A stretch of DNA of 64,000 nucleotides from Stagnihabitans lacustris (GTDB taxonomy: Bacteria; Pseudomonadota; Alphaproteobacteria; Rhodobacterales; Rhodobacteraceae). The position numbers were made by a program, and so were the translations under genes. The notes beneath the pieces were generated by a model. It was not told the DNA's origin. It made no database searches and worked only from the letters and a program-made list of their open reading frames with translations. The DNA is taken from contig NZ_JAPDGS010000011.1 in assembly GCF_025950525.1 (NCBI RefSeq), forward strand, positions 1 through 64,000. The letters run 5' to 3'. Below, in pieces: positions 1-8,763 of this stretch (position 1 is its first letter; each line of letters starts with the position of its first letter).

Positions 1-167
1 ACCCTCCCGGGGCGTCCCCATGAGATTCGGGGAGGGTGTGAAACCCTCCCGGGGCGTCCCCATGAGATTCGGGGAGGGTGTGAAACCCTCCCGGGGCGTC
101 CCCATGAGATTCGGGGAGGATATGAATTCCTCCCGGTGTATCCGCAAAAGACCGGGGAGGATGTGAA
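1..167. repeat. 42-bp tandem hairpin repeat array, about four units
   Basis: Units run 1-42, 43-84, 85-126 and a diverged 41-bp unit 127-167; the array may extend left of the window. Each contains CCCTCCCGGGG and GGGGAGGG, so the right arm of one unit pairs with the left arm of the next (GGGAGGGT-gtgaa-ACCCTCCC). At the junction of units 3 and 4 both arms change together (GGGAGGA with TCCTCCC), which supports a real stem. Units 1 to 3 are nearly identical and have no spacers, so this is not a CRISPR. It lies downstream of iolE. Function unknown. Confidence 0.85.
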
Positions 168-230
168 ACCCACCCGGTTTATCCGCCAGTGCGGCGTTCA
201 CCGCAAAAGGGCTCTGCTTCCGCCGCGTAG

Positions 231-248
231 CCCGGGGTATACCCCGGG
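231..248. terminator. Palindrome downstream of iolE, possible terminator
   Basis: A self-complementary 18-bp block (CCCGGGGTATACCCCGGG) lies 8 nt beyond the iolE stop codon on the minus strand. There is no T-run after it, so it would be a weak or factor-assisted terminator or an mRNA 3' end stabiliser. Confidence 0.4.
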
Positions 249-255
249 GCCTGGC

Positions 256-1158
256 TTACGAGACGACCTGATAGCCCGCAGCCGCCATGACGCGGTGCAG
301 CTCTTTGTTGCCCTTGGTCGACCATTCCAGCGGCGGAGCCTTTTTCGGGTCCTGTTCCGCCTCGACGACGAACCAGCCCTCATAGCCATACGACGCCAGG
401 CGCTTCACGATGGTTTCGAAGTCCAAAGACCCGTCGCCTGGCACGGTGAAAGCGCCTTTCATGACGGCATCAAGAAAGGACTCCTGCGTGCGGTCAAGGG
501 CGTTGATGACCTCCATCCGGACGTCCTTGGTGTGGACATGCGTGATCCGGGCATGGTGGTTGTCGATGGCGCGCAGGCAATCGCCGCCGGCAAAGGCCAG
601 ATGCCCCGCATCGAACAGCAGCGGGATGCCCGCGCCGGAGTGCGTCATGAAGAGGTCAAGCTCTGCCTCGGTCTCGACCACGGCGGCCATGTGGTGATGA
701 TAGGACAGCGGCATCCCCTGTTCGGCGCACCATTCGCCAAAGGTCGTCATGTTGCGGGCATAGACCTTCATCTGGTCTTCATCCAGCTTGGGCTTGGTCG
801 CCAGCGGCTTGGACCGATCGCCCTGGATCGACCGCGCGACCTCGCCATAGACGATGCAGGGCGCGCCTGCCGCCTTGAACAGCGCCATCTGAGCTGCGAT
901 GCGGTCCTTGTTTTCCGCGATATCGCCTTCCAGGATGGTCCCCGAGAACCAGCCGCCGCAGACCGACATAGTGTGCGCCTTCAGGATCGGCCCCAGCTCG
1001 GCATAGTCCATCGGAAAGCGCCGTCCCGTCTCCATGCCGGTATAGCCCGCCACCGAGGCCTGGCGCAGGCACTCTTCCAGCGAGACATCGTCGGACAGTT
1101 CCACGAGGTCGTCATTCCACCAGCAGATGGGCGAGATGCCCAGTTTGGCCTTCAGCAT
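256..1158 (-). CDS. iolE: Myo-inosose-2 dehydratase
   Basis: A 300-aa xylose-isomerase-like TIM-barrel protein. The N-terminus carries the block [13 protein letters not shown] (residues 6-18), which is typical of IolE. IolE dehydrates scyllo-inosose (2-keto-myo-inositol) to 3D-(3,5/4)-trihydroxycyclohexane-1,2-dione in cytosolic inositol catabolism. Metal-ligand-type residues appear in FDAGHLAF and THVHTKDV in the middle and C-terminal half. The start is ATG, with an AAAGGG stretch just upstream on the minus strand. No other iol gene lies in the window; the gene is divergent from tex, and the rest of the pathway may be to the left. Confidence 0.92.
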   Translation of the reverse strand: MLKAKLGISPICWWNDDLVELSDDVSLEECLRQASVAGYTGMETGRRFPMDYAELGPILKAHTMSVCGGWFSGTILEGDIAENKDRIAAQMALFKAAGAPCIVYGEVARSIQGDRSKPLATKPKLDEDQMKVYARNMTTFGEWCAEQGMPLSYHHHMAAVVETEAELDLFMTHSGAGIPLLFDAGHLAFAGGDCLRAIDNHHARITHVHTKDVRMEVINALDRTQESFLDAVMKGAFTVPGDGSLDFETIVKRLASYGYEGWFVVEAEQDPKKAPPLEWSTKGNKELHRVMAAAGYQVVS

Positions 1159-1287
1159 GGGTTTCCCTTTCGGTTTGGGTTTGGCGATGGCCTAGCGCAG
1201 GGGGTGAGTCGGGGCAAGCGGATTTGGAATGAATATTCCAAAAATGGGCGGGTTTGGTGCGGGATGTGTTGCGCCGGGTGGACAGCG

Positions 1288-1345
1288 CTGGAGGGGCTGC
1301 CTGCCCCTCCAGACCTCCCCGGGAATATTTGGGTCAATGTGAAAG
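1288..1345 (+). repeat. Dispersed hairpin-ATATTT element, copy A (tail type 1)
   Basis: A hairpin with arms CTGGAGGGGC (1288-1297) and GCCCCTCCAG (1303-1312) is followed by ACCTCCCCGGGAATATTT and the tail GGGTCAATGTGAAAG. The same architecture recurs at about nine other intergenic places in this window. This copy sits in the divergent iolE/tex region, so it cannot simply be a terminator for either gene. Confidence 0.75.
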
Positions 1346-1428
1346 GGCCAAGGTCATGGGTCTGGGGGGGCTTGCGTCCGGGCTTGTGGGGGGCGATGTT
1401 CAGCGCCCGCTTGCAAAGGAGTCGTCGC

Positions 1429-3732
1429 ATGGCCATTCGTTCCATTCCCCAGATCATCGCCACCGAGATCGGGGCCGCTGTCGGCCAAGTGACCTCGGCG
1501 GTGGAGCTGTTGGACGGCGGCGCGACGGTGCCCTTCATCGCGCGCTATCGCAAGGAGGTGACGGGGGGCCTGGATGACACCCAGTTGCGGACCCTGGCCG
1601 AGCGGTTGGTTTACCTGCGCGAGCTTGCGGCGCGGCGTGAAGCGATTGCGGCATCGATCACCGAACAGGGCAAGATGACCGATGACCTGGCCCGGGCGAT
1701 TGCGGGTGTTGTGACCAAGGCCGAGTTGGAGGACCTTTACCTGCCCTACAAGGTCAAGCGCCGCACCAAGGCGATGATTGCCCGCGAATTGGGGCTGGCG
1801 GGGCTGTATGAGGCCATCTTGGCCGATCGGGGGGCGGACCCGGTGGCGCTGGCGGCGGGGTTTGTCCGCGAGGGTGTGTCGGACACCAAGGCGGCGCTGG
1901 AGGGGGCGCGCGATATCCTGGCCGAGGGGCTGTCGGAGGATGCGGGCCTGTTGGGCCGTTTGCGCGATCATATGAAGAAGGTGGGGGTTCTGTCCGCCAA
2001 GATGGTCGCGGGCAAGGAGACCGAGGGCGAGAAGTTCCGCGATTACTTTGCCCATCAAGAGCCCTGGGGCCTGGCGCCCTCGCATCGGGTGCTGGCGATG
2101 CTGCGCGGGCAGAATGAGGGGATGCTTTCGGTCGATCTGGAGGTGGACCCCGAGGCGCCCAAGGGCGAGAGCCCCTGTGAGCGGGCTTGTGGGGCGGTGT
2201 TGCGCGCCGAAGGCCGGGGCCCGGGGGACAAGTGGCTGCGCGAGGCGGCGGCCTGGGCGTTTCGGATCAAGATCAGGACCTCTTTGGTGCTGGACCTGAT
2301 GGGAGAGCTGCGTGAGAAGTCCGAGGCCGAGGCGATAAGGGTCTTTGCCCGCAACCTGAAGGACCTTTTGCTGGCCGCACCTGCTGGGGACAAGGCGACG
2401 CTGGGCGTGGACCCGGGCATCCGCACGGGGTGCAAGCTGGCGGTGGTGGACGCGACAGGCAAGGTGCTGGCGACCGACACGATCTATCCGTTCCAGCCGA
2501 AGAATGATGTGCGCGGCGCGACCGCGACGCTGGCGCGGTTGGTGGTGGCGCATGGGGTCAAGCTGATTGCCATCGGCAATGGGACGGCGTCTCGTGAGAC
2601 GGAAAAGCTGGTGGCGGATATGCTGGCTTTGCTTCCCCCGGATTCATCGCGCGAGAAGCCCGCCAAGGTCGTGGTCAGCGAGGCGGGCGCCTCGGTCTAT
2701 TCGGCCAGCGAACTTGCGGCGCTGGAATTTCCGGAGCTGGATGTGTCCTTGCGCGGGGCTGTGTCGATTGCGCGGCGGTTGCAGGACCCGCTGGCGGAAC
2801 TGGTCAAGATCGAGCCCAAGGCGATCGGCGTCGGCCAGTATCAGCATGACGTCGATCAGGGGCGGCTGGGCAAAAGCCTGGGCGAGGTGGTCGAGGATGC
2901 GGTGAACGCGGTGGGGGTCGAGTTGAACACCGCCTCTGCGCCCTTGTTGGCGCGGGTTTCGGGCCTGTCAGAGGGCCTCGCGCGGGCCATCGTGGCGCAT
3001 CGCGATCAGAACGGGCCGTTTCGCAGCAGGCGTGAGCTGTTGAAGGTCGCCCGGCTTGGCCCCAAGGCCTATGAGCAGGCGGCGGGGTTCTTGCGCATCC
3101 GGGACGGGGCAGAGCCGCTGGACGCAAGCTCGGTCCACCCCGAGGCCTATGACGTGGCGCGCAAGATCGTGGCCTCCTGTGGGCGCGACATCCGCAGCCT
3201 GATGGGGGACGCAGGGGCGCTGAAGGCCTTGAACCCGCGGGCCTTTGTCGACGAGAAATTCGGCCTGCCCACGGTGCAGGACATCCTGTCCGAGCTGGAA
3301 AAGCCCGGTCGTGACCCGCGGCCCGAGTTCAAGACCGCGACCTTTACCGAGGGCGTCGAAGAGATTAAGGACCTGAAGGTCGGGATGCTTTTGGAGGGCA
3401 CGGTGACCAATGTGGCGGCCTTTGGCGCCTTTGTCGATGTGGGGGTGCATCAGGATGGGCTGGTCCATGTCAGCCAGCTGGCCGACCGTTTCGTCAAGGA
3501 CCCCCATGAAGTGGTCAAGGCCGGCGACGTCGTCAAGGTGCGCGTGGTCGAGGTCGATGTGGCCAGGAAGCGCATTGCCTTGACGATGAAGAAGGACGGT
3601 GGGGCCTCGGCCTCTGCCGAGCGGTCCGAGAGGGCTGCGCCAAAGGACCGCGCAAAAGGGCCGATGCAGGCCGCGCCGAAATCCACGGGCGGCGGGGCGT
3701 TTGACGCCTTGCGCGACAAGTTCAAACGGTAG
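1429..3732 (+). CDS. tex: Tex-family RNA-binding transcription accessory protein
   Basis: A 767-aa protein of usual Tex length. The N-terminal helical Tex region comes first, followed by a YqgF/RNase H-like domain (block [16 protein letters not shown]), helix-hairpin-helix repeats ([33 protein letters not shown]) and a C-terminal S1 domain ([16 protein letters not shown]). The family binds nucleic acid and has been linked to transcription and toxin expression; its exact role is unclear. The frame is open far upstream, but Tex homology begins at [11 protein letters not shown], where AAAGGA precedes the ATG at 1429. The tail after S1 is basic and low in complexity. Confidence 0.95.
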   Translation: MAIRSIPQIIATEIGAAVGQVTSAVELLDGGATVPFIARYRKEVTGGLDDTQLRTLAERLVYLRELAARREAIAASITEQGKMTDDLARAIAGVVTKAELEDLYLPYKVKRRTKAMIARELGLAGLYEAILADRGADPVALAAGFVREGVSDTKAALEGARDILAEGLSEDAGLLGRLRDHMKKVGVLSAKMVAGKETEGEKFRDYFAHQEPWGLAPSHRVLAMLRGQNEGMLSVDLEVDPEAPKGESPCERACGAVLRAEGRGPGDKWLREAAAWAFRIKIRTSLVLDLMGELREKSEAEAIRVFARNLKDLLLAAPAGDKATLGVDPGIRTGCKLAVVDATGKVLATDTIYPFQPKNDVRGATATLARLVVAHGVKLIAIGNGTASRETEKLVADMLALLPPDSSREKPAKVVVSEAGASVYSASELAALEFPELDVSLRGAVSIARRLQDPLAELVKIEPKAIGVGQYQHDVDQGRLGKSLGEVVEDAVNAVGVELNTASAPLLARVSGLSEGLARAIVAHRDQNGPFRSRRELLKVARLGPKAYEQAAGFLRIRDGAEPLDASSVHPEAYDVARKIVASCGRDIRSLMGDAGALKALNPRAFVDEKFGLPTVQDILSELEKPGRDPRPEFKTATFTEGVEEIKDLKVGMLLEGTVTNVAAFGAFVDVGVHQDGLVHVSQLADRFVKDPHEVVKAGDVVKVRVVEVDVARKRIALTMKKDGGASASAERSERAAPKDRAKGPMQAAPKSTGGGAFDALRDKFKR

Positions 3733-3796
3733 GGGGGAATTCCCCGCGCGGTCTGAGGATTGCTTGCGCAATCCACCGCCCCCCCGGGGAGGGGGC

Positions 3797-3850
3797 GCGG
3801 CCTGCTGCGCAGGCCGCGGTGGGGGGCGCTTCTTGCGGGCTTCCGCCCGC
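3797..3850. other. Two GC hairpins between tex and hisE
   Basis: The convergent region 3733-3925 holds GCGGCCTG-ctgcg-CAGGCCGC (3797-3817) and GCGGGC-ttcc-GCCCGC (3835-3850). Neither is followed by a T-run on either strand. They may form transcript 3' ends for the facing tex and hisE units. Confidence 0.45.
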
Positions 3851-3925
3851 CTTGGCAGGACCGTGGACGCGCTTGTGGAGCCAGTGCAGGGCGGGGTTCA
3901 CCCCGCCGCCCCTCAGCGGGCGGCT

Positions 3926-4231
3926 TTAGCGGGCGGCTTTTTCGGCCAGGCCGGATTGCGCCTCGCGGCGGGTCAGTTCGGCTTCGACCTCGTCCAGTGT
4001 GATGTCCCGGGCGGCCAGCATCACCAGCAGGTGGTAAAGCACATCCGCCGCCTCGGCGATGAGCTTGGGCCGGTCGCCCTTGACGGCCTCGATGATGGCC
4101 TCGATGGCCTCTTCGCCGAATTTCTCGGCGCATTTCTCGGGACCCTTGGCCAAAAGCTTGGCGGTCCAGGACGAGTCGGGCGAGGCGCCTTTGCGGGCTG
4201 CAATCGTGGCCGCGAGGTTGGCAAGCGTCAT
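3926..4231 (-). CDS. hisE: Phosphoribosyl-ATP pyrophosphatase
   Basis: A 101-aa monofunctional HisE of the all-alpha MazG-like NTP pyrophosphohydrolase type. It hydrolyses phosphoribosyl-ATP to phosphoribosyl-AMP in the second step of histidine synthesis. The acidic metal-binding helices are visible in [14 protein letters not shown] and [13 protein letters not shown]. The ATG overlaps the hisF stop (ATGA), so the two are probably translationally coupled. A short direct duplication (AGCGGGCGGCTTT on the plus strand) spans the stop codon; only the upstream copy is coding. Confidence 0.95.
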   Translation of the reverse strand: MTLANLAATIAARKGASPDSSWTAKLLAKGPEKCAEKFGEEAIEAIIEAVKGDRPKLIAEAADVLYHLLVMLAARDITLDEVEAELTRREAQSGLAEKAAR

Positions 4232-4989
4232 GACAGCCTCATGGGAATGCCGGCGGCCTGCATATGGGCCTTGGCCTGACCGATCGTATAGGTGCCGAAG
4301 TGGAAGATACTGGCGGCCAGCACGGCAGAGGCGCCGCCCTGGGTGACGCCCTCGACCAGGTGGTCCAGCGTGCCCACGCCGCCGCTTGCGATGACCGGGA
4401 CCGGGACCGCGTCGGAAATCGCCCGCGTCAGGGGCAGGTTATAGCCGCCCTTGGTGCCGTCGCGGTCCATGCTTGTCAAAAGGATCTCTCCGGCGCCCTT
4501 TGCGGCCATCATCACGGCAAATTCGACCGCGTCGATGCCGGTCTCTTTGCGGCCGCCATGGGTAAAGATCTCCCACCGTCCGGGTGCCACGGTCTTGGCG
4601 TCGATGGCCACCACGATGCATTGCGACCCAAAGCGCGAGGCCGCCTCGGCCACCACATCGGGGTTCGCCACAGCGGCGGAGTTGAAGGACACCTTGTCCG
4701 CCCCCGCCAACAACAGCGCCCGCACGTCGTGATGGCTGCGCACGCCGCCGCCCACCGTCAGCGGCATGAAACACTGTTCCGCCGTGCGGGTGACAAGGTC
4801 GAACATCGTCCCGCGGTTCTCATGGGTCGCGTGGATGTCCAGGAAACACAGCTCGTCCGCGCCCGCCGCATCATAGGCGCGCGCGGCCTCGACCGGGTCG
4901 CCCGCGTCGATCAGGTTGACGAAATTCACGCCCTTGACCACGCGGCCATCGGCGACATCAAGACAGGGGATCAGGCGGGTTTTCAGCAT
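4228..4989 (-). CDS. hisF: Imidazole glycerol phosphate synthase cyclase subunit
   Basis: A 253-aa (beta/alpha)8-barrel. HisF uses ammonia delivered by HisH to convert PRFAR to imidazole glycerol phosphate and AICAR. The start ([20 protein letters not shown]) contains the first catalytic Asp in CLDV, and the second catalytic Asp is in [10 protein letters not shown]. Phosphate-binding loops appear as TVGGGVRS and IASGGVG. It overlaps hisE by ATGA and lies downstream of hisA across a 141-nt gap that contains dispersed element B. Its partner hisH is about 1.4 kb upstream in the same orientation. Confidence 0.97.
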   Translation of the reverse strand: MLKTRLIPCLDVADGRVVKGVNFVNLIDAGDPVEAARAYDAAGADELCFLDIHATHENRGTMFDLVTRTAEQCFMPLTVGGGVRSHHDVRALLLAGADKVSFNSAAVANPDVVAEAASRFGSQCIVVAIDAKTVAPGRWEIFTHGGRKETGIDAVEFAVMMAAKGAGEILLTSMDRDGTKGGYNLPLTRAISDAVPVPVIASGGVGTLDHLVEGVTQGGASAVLAASIFHFGTYTIGQAKAHMQAAGIPMRLS

Positions 4990-5047
4990 GGCGAGGGTTT
5001 AGCCGGAAATGCCCGCGCGGGGAAGGGGGCCTTGCCAGCCGGGCTCT

Positions 5048-5080
5048 CTTTCACATTTGCCCAAATACTCCCGCCGGAGG
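5048..5080 (-). repeat. Dispersed hairpin-ATATTT element, copy B (tail type 1)
   Basis: On the minus strand: CCTCCGGCGGGAG, then TATTTGGGCAAATGTGAAAG. It lies between hisA and hisF in the direction of transcription. Its short stem (CTCC-ggc-GGGAG) is weaker than those in copies A, D and F. Confidence 0.65.
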
Positions 5081-5130
5081 CATCTTCGCGCCGAGCCCGA
5101 TAGCCCAGGGCCGCAAGGCCAGCCGCGCCT

Positions 5131-5847
5131 TCAGGTCAGCGCCCGAAGCGCCTCCGCAAGGTCAATCGCCCCGTCATACAGCGCCCGGCCCGAGATGGCG
5201 CCCGCAATCACCCCGGTGGCCTTCAGCGCCTGCAGGTCCGCCATCCGGGAGACGCCACCGCTGGCGATCACCGGGATCGTCACCGCCCGGGCCAGAGCCT
5301 CGGTTGCCTCGATGTTCGGGCCCTGCATCGCGCCATCCCGGTCGATGTCGGTATAGATGATCGCGGCCACGCCGGCGTCTTCGAAGCTGCGCGCAAGGTC
5401 GGTGGCCTGGACATTGGTTTCCGTGGCCCAGCCCTTGGTGGCCACGAACCCCTTGCGGGCGTCGATGCCCACGGCGACCTGTCCGGGGAAGGCTTTTGCC
5501 GCCTCACGAACCAACCCGGGGTTTTCGACAGCCACGGTGCCAAGGATCACACGGGCGAGGCCCTTTTCCAGCCACATGGCAATCGTCGCCATATCCCGGA
5601 TGCCGCCACCCAGCTGCGCCGGGACCGTGATGGCGGCCAAAATCGCCTGAACCGCGGCGCCATTCACCGGTGTTCCGGCAAAGGCGCCGTTCAGGTCGAC
5701 CAGATGCAGCCACTGGCAGCCCGCCTGTTCGAATTTCAACGCCTGGGCTGCGGGATCGGTGCCAAAGATCGTGGCCTCTGACATCTCGCCGCGCAACAGC
5801 CGCACGCAATTGCCGTCCTTGAGGTCGATGGCGGGGTAAAGGATCAT
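5131..5847 (-). CDS. hisA: ProFAR isomerase (phosphoribosyl-formimino-AICAR-phosphate ribotide isomerase)
   Basis: A 238-aa (beta/alpha)8-barrel paralogous to HisF. It performs the Amadori rearrangement of ProFAR to PRFAR in histidine synthesis. The catalytic Asp near the N-terminus ([12 protein letters not shown]) and the second Asp (YTDIDRDG) are visible, as are phosphate-binding segments LGGGIRD and ASGGVS. The frame is open 17 codons further upstream. The ATG at 5847 is chosen because homology starts there and a strong AGGAGG lies just before it at 5851-5858. Confidence 0.96.
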   Translation of the reverse strand: MILYPAIDLKDGNCVRLLRGEMSEATIFGTDPAAQALKFEQAGCQWLHLVDLNGAFAGTPVNGAAVQAILAAITVPAQLGGGIRDMATIAMWLEKGLARVILGTVAVENPGLVREAAKAFPGQVAVGIDARKGFVATKGWATETNVQATDLARSFEDAGVAAIIYTDIDRDGAMQGPNIEATEALARAVTIPVIASGGVSRMADLQALKATGVIAGAISGRALYDGAIDLAEALRALT

Positions 5848-5973
5848 GGGGGCCTCCTGTTTGGCCGCGGGTTTAGGGTTCTGTGGTCCAAGGCGCAAGA
5901 CGCAGCGTCAAGCTTTACAGGGGGAAATTGTGCGCCATTCTGGGTCCGGACTTCTGGGAGCGCGGAGGATATC

Positions 5974-6360
5974 ATGAGAAAACTGATACTGGCTTTGGTG
6001 ATGATGGCGGGTCCAGCTATGGCGGACCCGGTCGAGGGGCTGTGGAAGACCAAGCCCGATGACAATGGCAACTTCGGCCACGTGAAGATCGCGACCTGTG
6101 GCGCGGCGCTGTGCGGGACGCTGGTTCAGGCTTTCGACAGCACGGGGGCCAAGCGGGAAAGCGAGAACATCGGCCGTCAGATCGTCTGGGACATGATGCC
6201 AGCGGGCGATGGGTCCTATGCCGATGGCCAGATATGGGCGCCCGACCGCGACAAGACCTATGCCGCCAAGATGAGCCTTGCGGGCGATGCTCTGTCGGTC
6301 TCGGGCTGTGTCATGGGGGGCATGATCTGCCGGGCCCAGGACTGGAGCCGGGTGAAGTGA
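5974..6360 (+). CDS. DUF2147 family secreted protein
   Basis: A 128-aa protein with a clear signal peptide (MRKLILALVMMAGPAMA, cleavage before DPVEG), so the mature part is probably periplasmic. The pattern after it, G-LW-T plus two Cys in IATCGAALCGTLV and two Cys in SGCVMGGMICRA, matches DUF2147, a small lipocalin-like beta-rich family of unknown function. A GGAGGA ribosome site lies at about 5965. The gene is inverted between hisH and hisA, so it is antisense to any hisH-hisA transcript. No role in histidine synthesis is implied. Confidence 0.82.
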   Translation: MRKLILALVMMAGPAMADPVEGLWKTKPDDNGNFGHVKIATCGAALCGTLVQAFDSTGAKRESENIGRQIVWDMMPAGDGSYADGQIWAPDRDKTYAAKMSLAGDALSVSGCVMGGMICRAQDWSRVK

Positions 6361-6388
6361 TCAGAGTTTCCCCGTTACGGCTTCCCCG

Positions 6389-7051
6389 TTACGGCTTCCA
6401 TGTCAGGAAATTCGCGATCAGCCGCAGGCCGGCGGCTTGGGATTTCTCGGGGTGGAACTGGGTGCCGAACAGGTTGTCACGGCCGACGATGGCCGTGACA
6501 TCGCCCGCGTAATCCACATGGGCCAGGCGATGCGCCGGGTTTGCCACCTTGAAGTGGTAGGAATGGACGAAATAGGCGTGGTCGCCCGTCGATAGCCCCG
6601 CAAGGCAGGGGTGCGCCCCAGAATATTGCGCCCCAGAGCCTTGCGCATCAAGGATCAGGTCGTTCCAGCCCATATGGGGAACCTTCAGGCTGGGGTCGGC
6701 TGGGGTGATCCGCGTGACCTCTCCGCCGATCCAGTCGAAACCGGGGGTGGGTTCATACTCCAGCCCGCGCGTCGCCAGCATCTGCATCCCGATGCAAATG
6801 CCCATGAAGGGGCGGGCCTTGGCTGTCACGGCCTCATGGATCGCCTCAAACAGCCCGCCATGGTCGCCCAGAGCCTTTCGGCAGGACGGAAAGGCCCCGT
6901 CACCCGGCAGAACAATACGGTCGGCGCGGGCCACATCCTCGGGGCGGGAGGAGACGAGGATCTGGCCCCCGGTCTCGGCCGCCATGCGCTCGAAGGCCTT
7001 TTGGGCGGAGTGCAGGTTGCCGCTGTCGTAATCTATAAGGACGGTCAACAT
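6389..7051 (-). CDS. hisH: Imidazole glycerol phosphate synthase glutaminase subunit
   Basis: A 220-aa class I glutamine amidotransferase that hydrolyses glutamine and channels ammonia to HisF. It shows the N-terminal DYDSGNLHS, the oxyanion region VLPGDGAFPSC, the nucleophile Cys86 in GICIGMQML, and the His-Glu pair in TQFHPEKS. It lies 68 nt downstream of hisB and ends 28 nt from the facing DUF2147 gene. The latter separates it from hisA, an interruption of the common hisBHAFE order. Confidence 0.96.
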   Translation of the reverse strand: MLTVLIDYDSGNLHSAQKAFERMAAETGGQILVSSRPEDVARADRIVLPGDGAFPSCRKALGDHGGLFEAIHEAVTAKARPFMGICIGMQMLATRGLEYEPTPGFDWIGGEVTRITPADPSLKVPHMGWNDLILDAQGSGAQYSGAHPCLAGLSTGDHAYFVHSYHFKVANPAHRLAHVDYAGDVTAIVGRDNLFGTQFHPEKSQAAGLRLIANFLTWKP

Positions 7052-7080
7052 TCGGATGGGCCTTTGCGGGCGGATGCCGG

Positions 7081-7116
7081 GGCCTCCGGCGGGAGATATT
7101 TGGGTCAGTATGAAAG
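7081..7116 (+). repeat. Dispersed hairpin-ATATTT element, copy C (tail type 1)
   Basis: CCTCCGGCGGGAG is followed by ATATTTGGGTCAGTATGAAAG in the hisB-hisH gap. It is oriented opposite to the his genes, so it would not read as a terminator for hisB. Confidence 0.65.
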
Positions 7117-7119
7117 ACT

Positions 7120-7704
7120 TTAGAGCGCGCCTTTGGTGGAAGGCAGGGCGTCGTTCCTGGGGTCTTTTTCCACCGCCATGCGCAGGGATTTGGCGACGGC
7201 CTTGAAGGCGGCCTCGGCGATGTGGTGGCTGTTGAGGCCGTGGCGGCGGTCGATATGCAGCGTGATGCCGCCATGGGTGGCCAGCGCCTGAAAGAACTCG
7301 CGCACCAGTTCGGTGTCGAAACTGCCGATTTTCGCGGTCGGGAAGGGCAGGTCGCAGATCAGGAAGGGCCGGGCCGAGATGTCCAGCGCGCAGGCCACCT
7401 GGGCGTCGTCCATGGCCAAGGCGAAATGGCCATAGCGGCGGATGCCCTTTTTGTCGCCGACCGCTGCCGCGATGGCCTGGCCGATAGCGATGCCGGTGTC
7501 TTCGACCGTGTGGTGGTCGTCGATATGCAGGTCGCCCTTGGCGCGGATGGTCATGTCGATGAGGGAATGCTTGGCCAATTGGTCCAGCATGTGGTCAAAG
7601 AACCCCACGCCGGTCTGGATGTCGGACTTGCCCGTGCCATCCAGGTCAAGCGTCACCTCGATGGCGGTCTCATTCGTCTTGCGGGAGATGGTGGCCTTGC
7701 GCAT
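7120..7704 (-). CDS. hisB: Imidazoleglycerol-phosphate dehydratase
   Basis: A 194-aa monofunctional HisB, without the phosphatase domain of enterobacteria. It dehydrates imidazole glycerol phosphate to imidazole acetol phosphate. Both halves of the internal duplication carry Mn-binding His/Glu clusters: [12 protein letters not shown] with [10 protein letters not shown], then [18 protein letters not shown] with EAAFKA. The start ATG has an AAAGGAG site 6 nt upstream. It is the first his gene of this minus-strand cluster and diverges from the esterase operon at 7802. Confidence 0.97.
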   Translation of the reverse strand: MRKATISRKTNETAIEVTLDLDGTGKSDIQTGVGFFDHMLDQLAKHSLIDMTIRAKGDLHIDDHHTVEDTGIAIGQAIAAAVGDKKGIRRYGHFALAMDDAQVACALDISARPFLICDLPFPTAKIGSFDTELVREFFQALATHGGITLHIDRRHGLNSHHIAEAAFKAVAKSLRMAVEKDPRNDALPSTKGAL

Positions 7705-7801
7705 GTCGGTCTCCTTTGGGGGTGCTTATAGGGTGCCAAGGGGGCGCTGAAAAGGCTGGAATATGGGGTGATTCTGGGGTCAAGTGGCCTTGGAGGTGTC
7801 C

Positions 7802-8749
7802 ATGCCCTTTCCCGATCTTTCCCCCGAGGCGGTGGCAGGCTATCGCAGCCCCGCCACGGCGCCCGAGGATTTCGACGCCTTTTGGGCCGCGACCCTGGCC
7901 GAAGGGCGCAGCCATGACCTTGGCCTGGTGCGGCACCTGCACGAGGCCGGCCCGGTGTTTCGCATCGAGGACATCCGCTTTGCCGGATATGGCGGGCATG
8001 AGGTGCGGGCCTGGCTGATTGCGCCGCCGGGGGCCACCTCGGTCGTCGTCAAGTATATCGGCTATGGCGGCGGGCGGTCCTTTGCCCATGAGCATCTGTT
8101 CTGGCCCGCCACGGGGCGCGCGGTCCTGGTGATGGACACCCGCGGTCAGGGCAGCACCTGGGCCATGGGTGAGACGCCGGACCCCCAGGGCTCTGATCCC
8201 GCGCATCCTGGCTTTATGACGCGGGGCATCAGGCGGCGCGAGGACTACTATTACCGCCGCGTCTTTTCCGATGCCGTCCGTGCGGTCGAGGCGGCGCGAG
8301 CCCTGGGGTTCAACCGGATCGCTGTCACAGGCGGCAGCCAGGGCGGCGGCATTGCTTTGGCCGTGGCGGGGCTGATGCCGGGGCTTTCGGGTGTCATGCC
8401 GGATGTGCCTTACCTGTGCGACTTCTGGCGCGGGGTGACGGTGGCGACGCGCGACCCTTACCTTGAAATCGCGCGCTATCTGGCGGTGCATCGCGGCGCG
8501 GAGGCGGCGGTGTTCCACACCCTGTCCTATTTCGACGGCGTCAATTTCGCGGCCCGGGCCACGGCGCCTGCGCTGTTCTCGGTCGGGCTGATGGACACGG
8601 TCTGTCCGCCCTCGACGGTTTACGGCGCCTTTAACGCCTATGGCGGGCCGAAGGACATGGCGCGCTATGTCTTCAACGACCACGAGGGCGGGGGGCCGTT
8701 TCAAGAGATGCGGCAAAAGGATTGGTTGGCGGGGGTGATGCCCGCGTGA
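7802..8749 (+). CDS. CE7-type acetyl xylan esterase / cephalosporin-C deacetylase family protein
   Basis: A 315-aa alpha/beta hydrolase that removes acetyl groups from sugars. The nucleophile Ser is in TGGSQGGG, the acid Asp in VGLMDTVCPPST and the catalytic His in FNDHEGGG, all typical of the CE7 family; RGQGST and an HLFW segment also fit. There is no signal peptide, so it is cytosolic, as in other CE7 enzymes. The ATG at 7802 is preferred over an in-frame GTG at 7784 because GGAGG precedes it. It begins a four-gene operon. Confidence 0.88.
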   Translation: MPFPDLSPEAVAGYRSPATAPEDFDAFWAATLAEGRSHDLGLVRHLHEAGPVFRIEDIRFAGYGGHEVRAWLIAPPGATSVVVKYIGYGGGRSFAHEHLFWPATGRAVLVMDTRGQGSTWAMGETPDPQGSDPAHPGFMTRGIRRREDYYYRRVFSDAVRAVEAARALGFNRIAVTGGSQGGGIALAVAGLMPGLSGVMPDVPYLCDFWRGVTVATRDPYLEIARYLAVHRGAEAAVFHTLSYFDGVNFAARATAPALFSVGLMDTVCPPSTVYGAFNAYGGPKDMARYVFNDHEGGGPFQEMRQKDWLAGVMPA

Positions 8750-8763
8750 CCTGAGGAGGAGGC

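Noticed and set aside
1..167. Possible CRISPR array
   Set aside because: Units 1 to 3 are nearly identical over their full 42 bp with no unique spacers, and no cas gene is present.
136..1428. N-terminal extension of tex from the upstream open frame
   Set aside because: This stretch is antisense to iolE and the hairpin array. Tex homology begins at 1429, which has a ribosome site.
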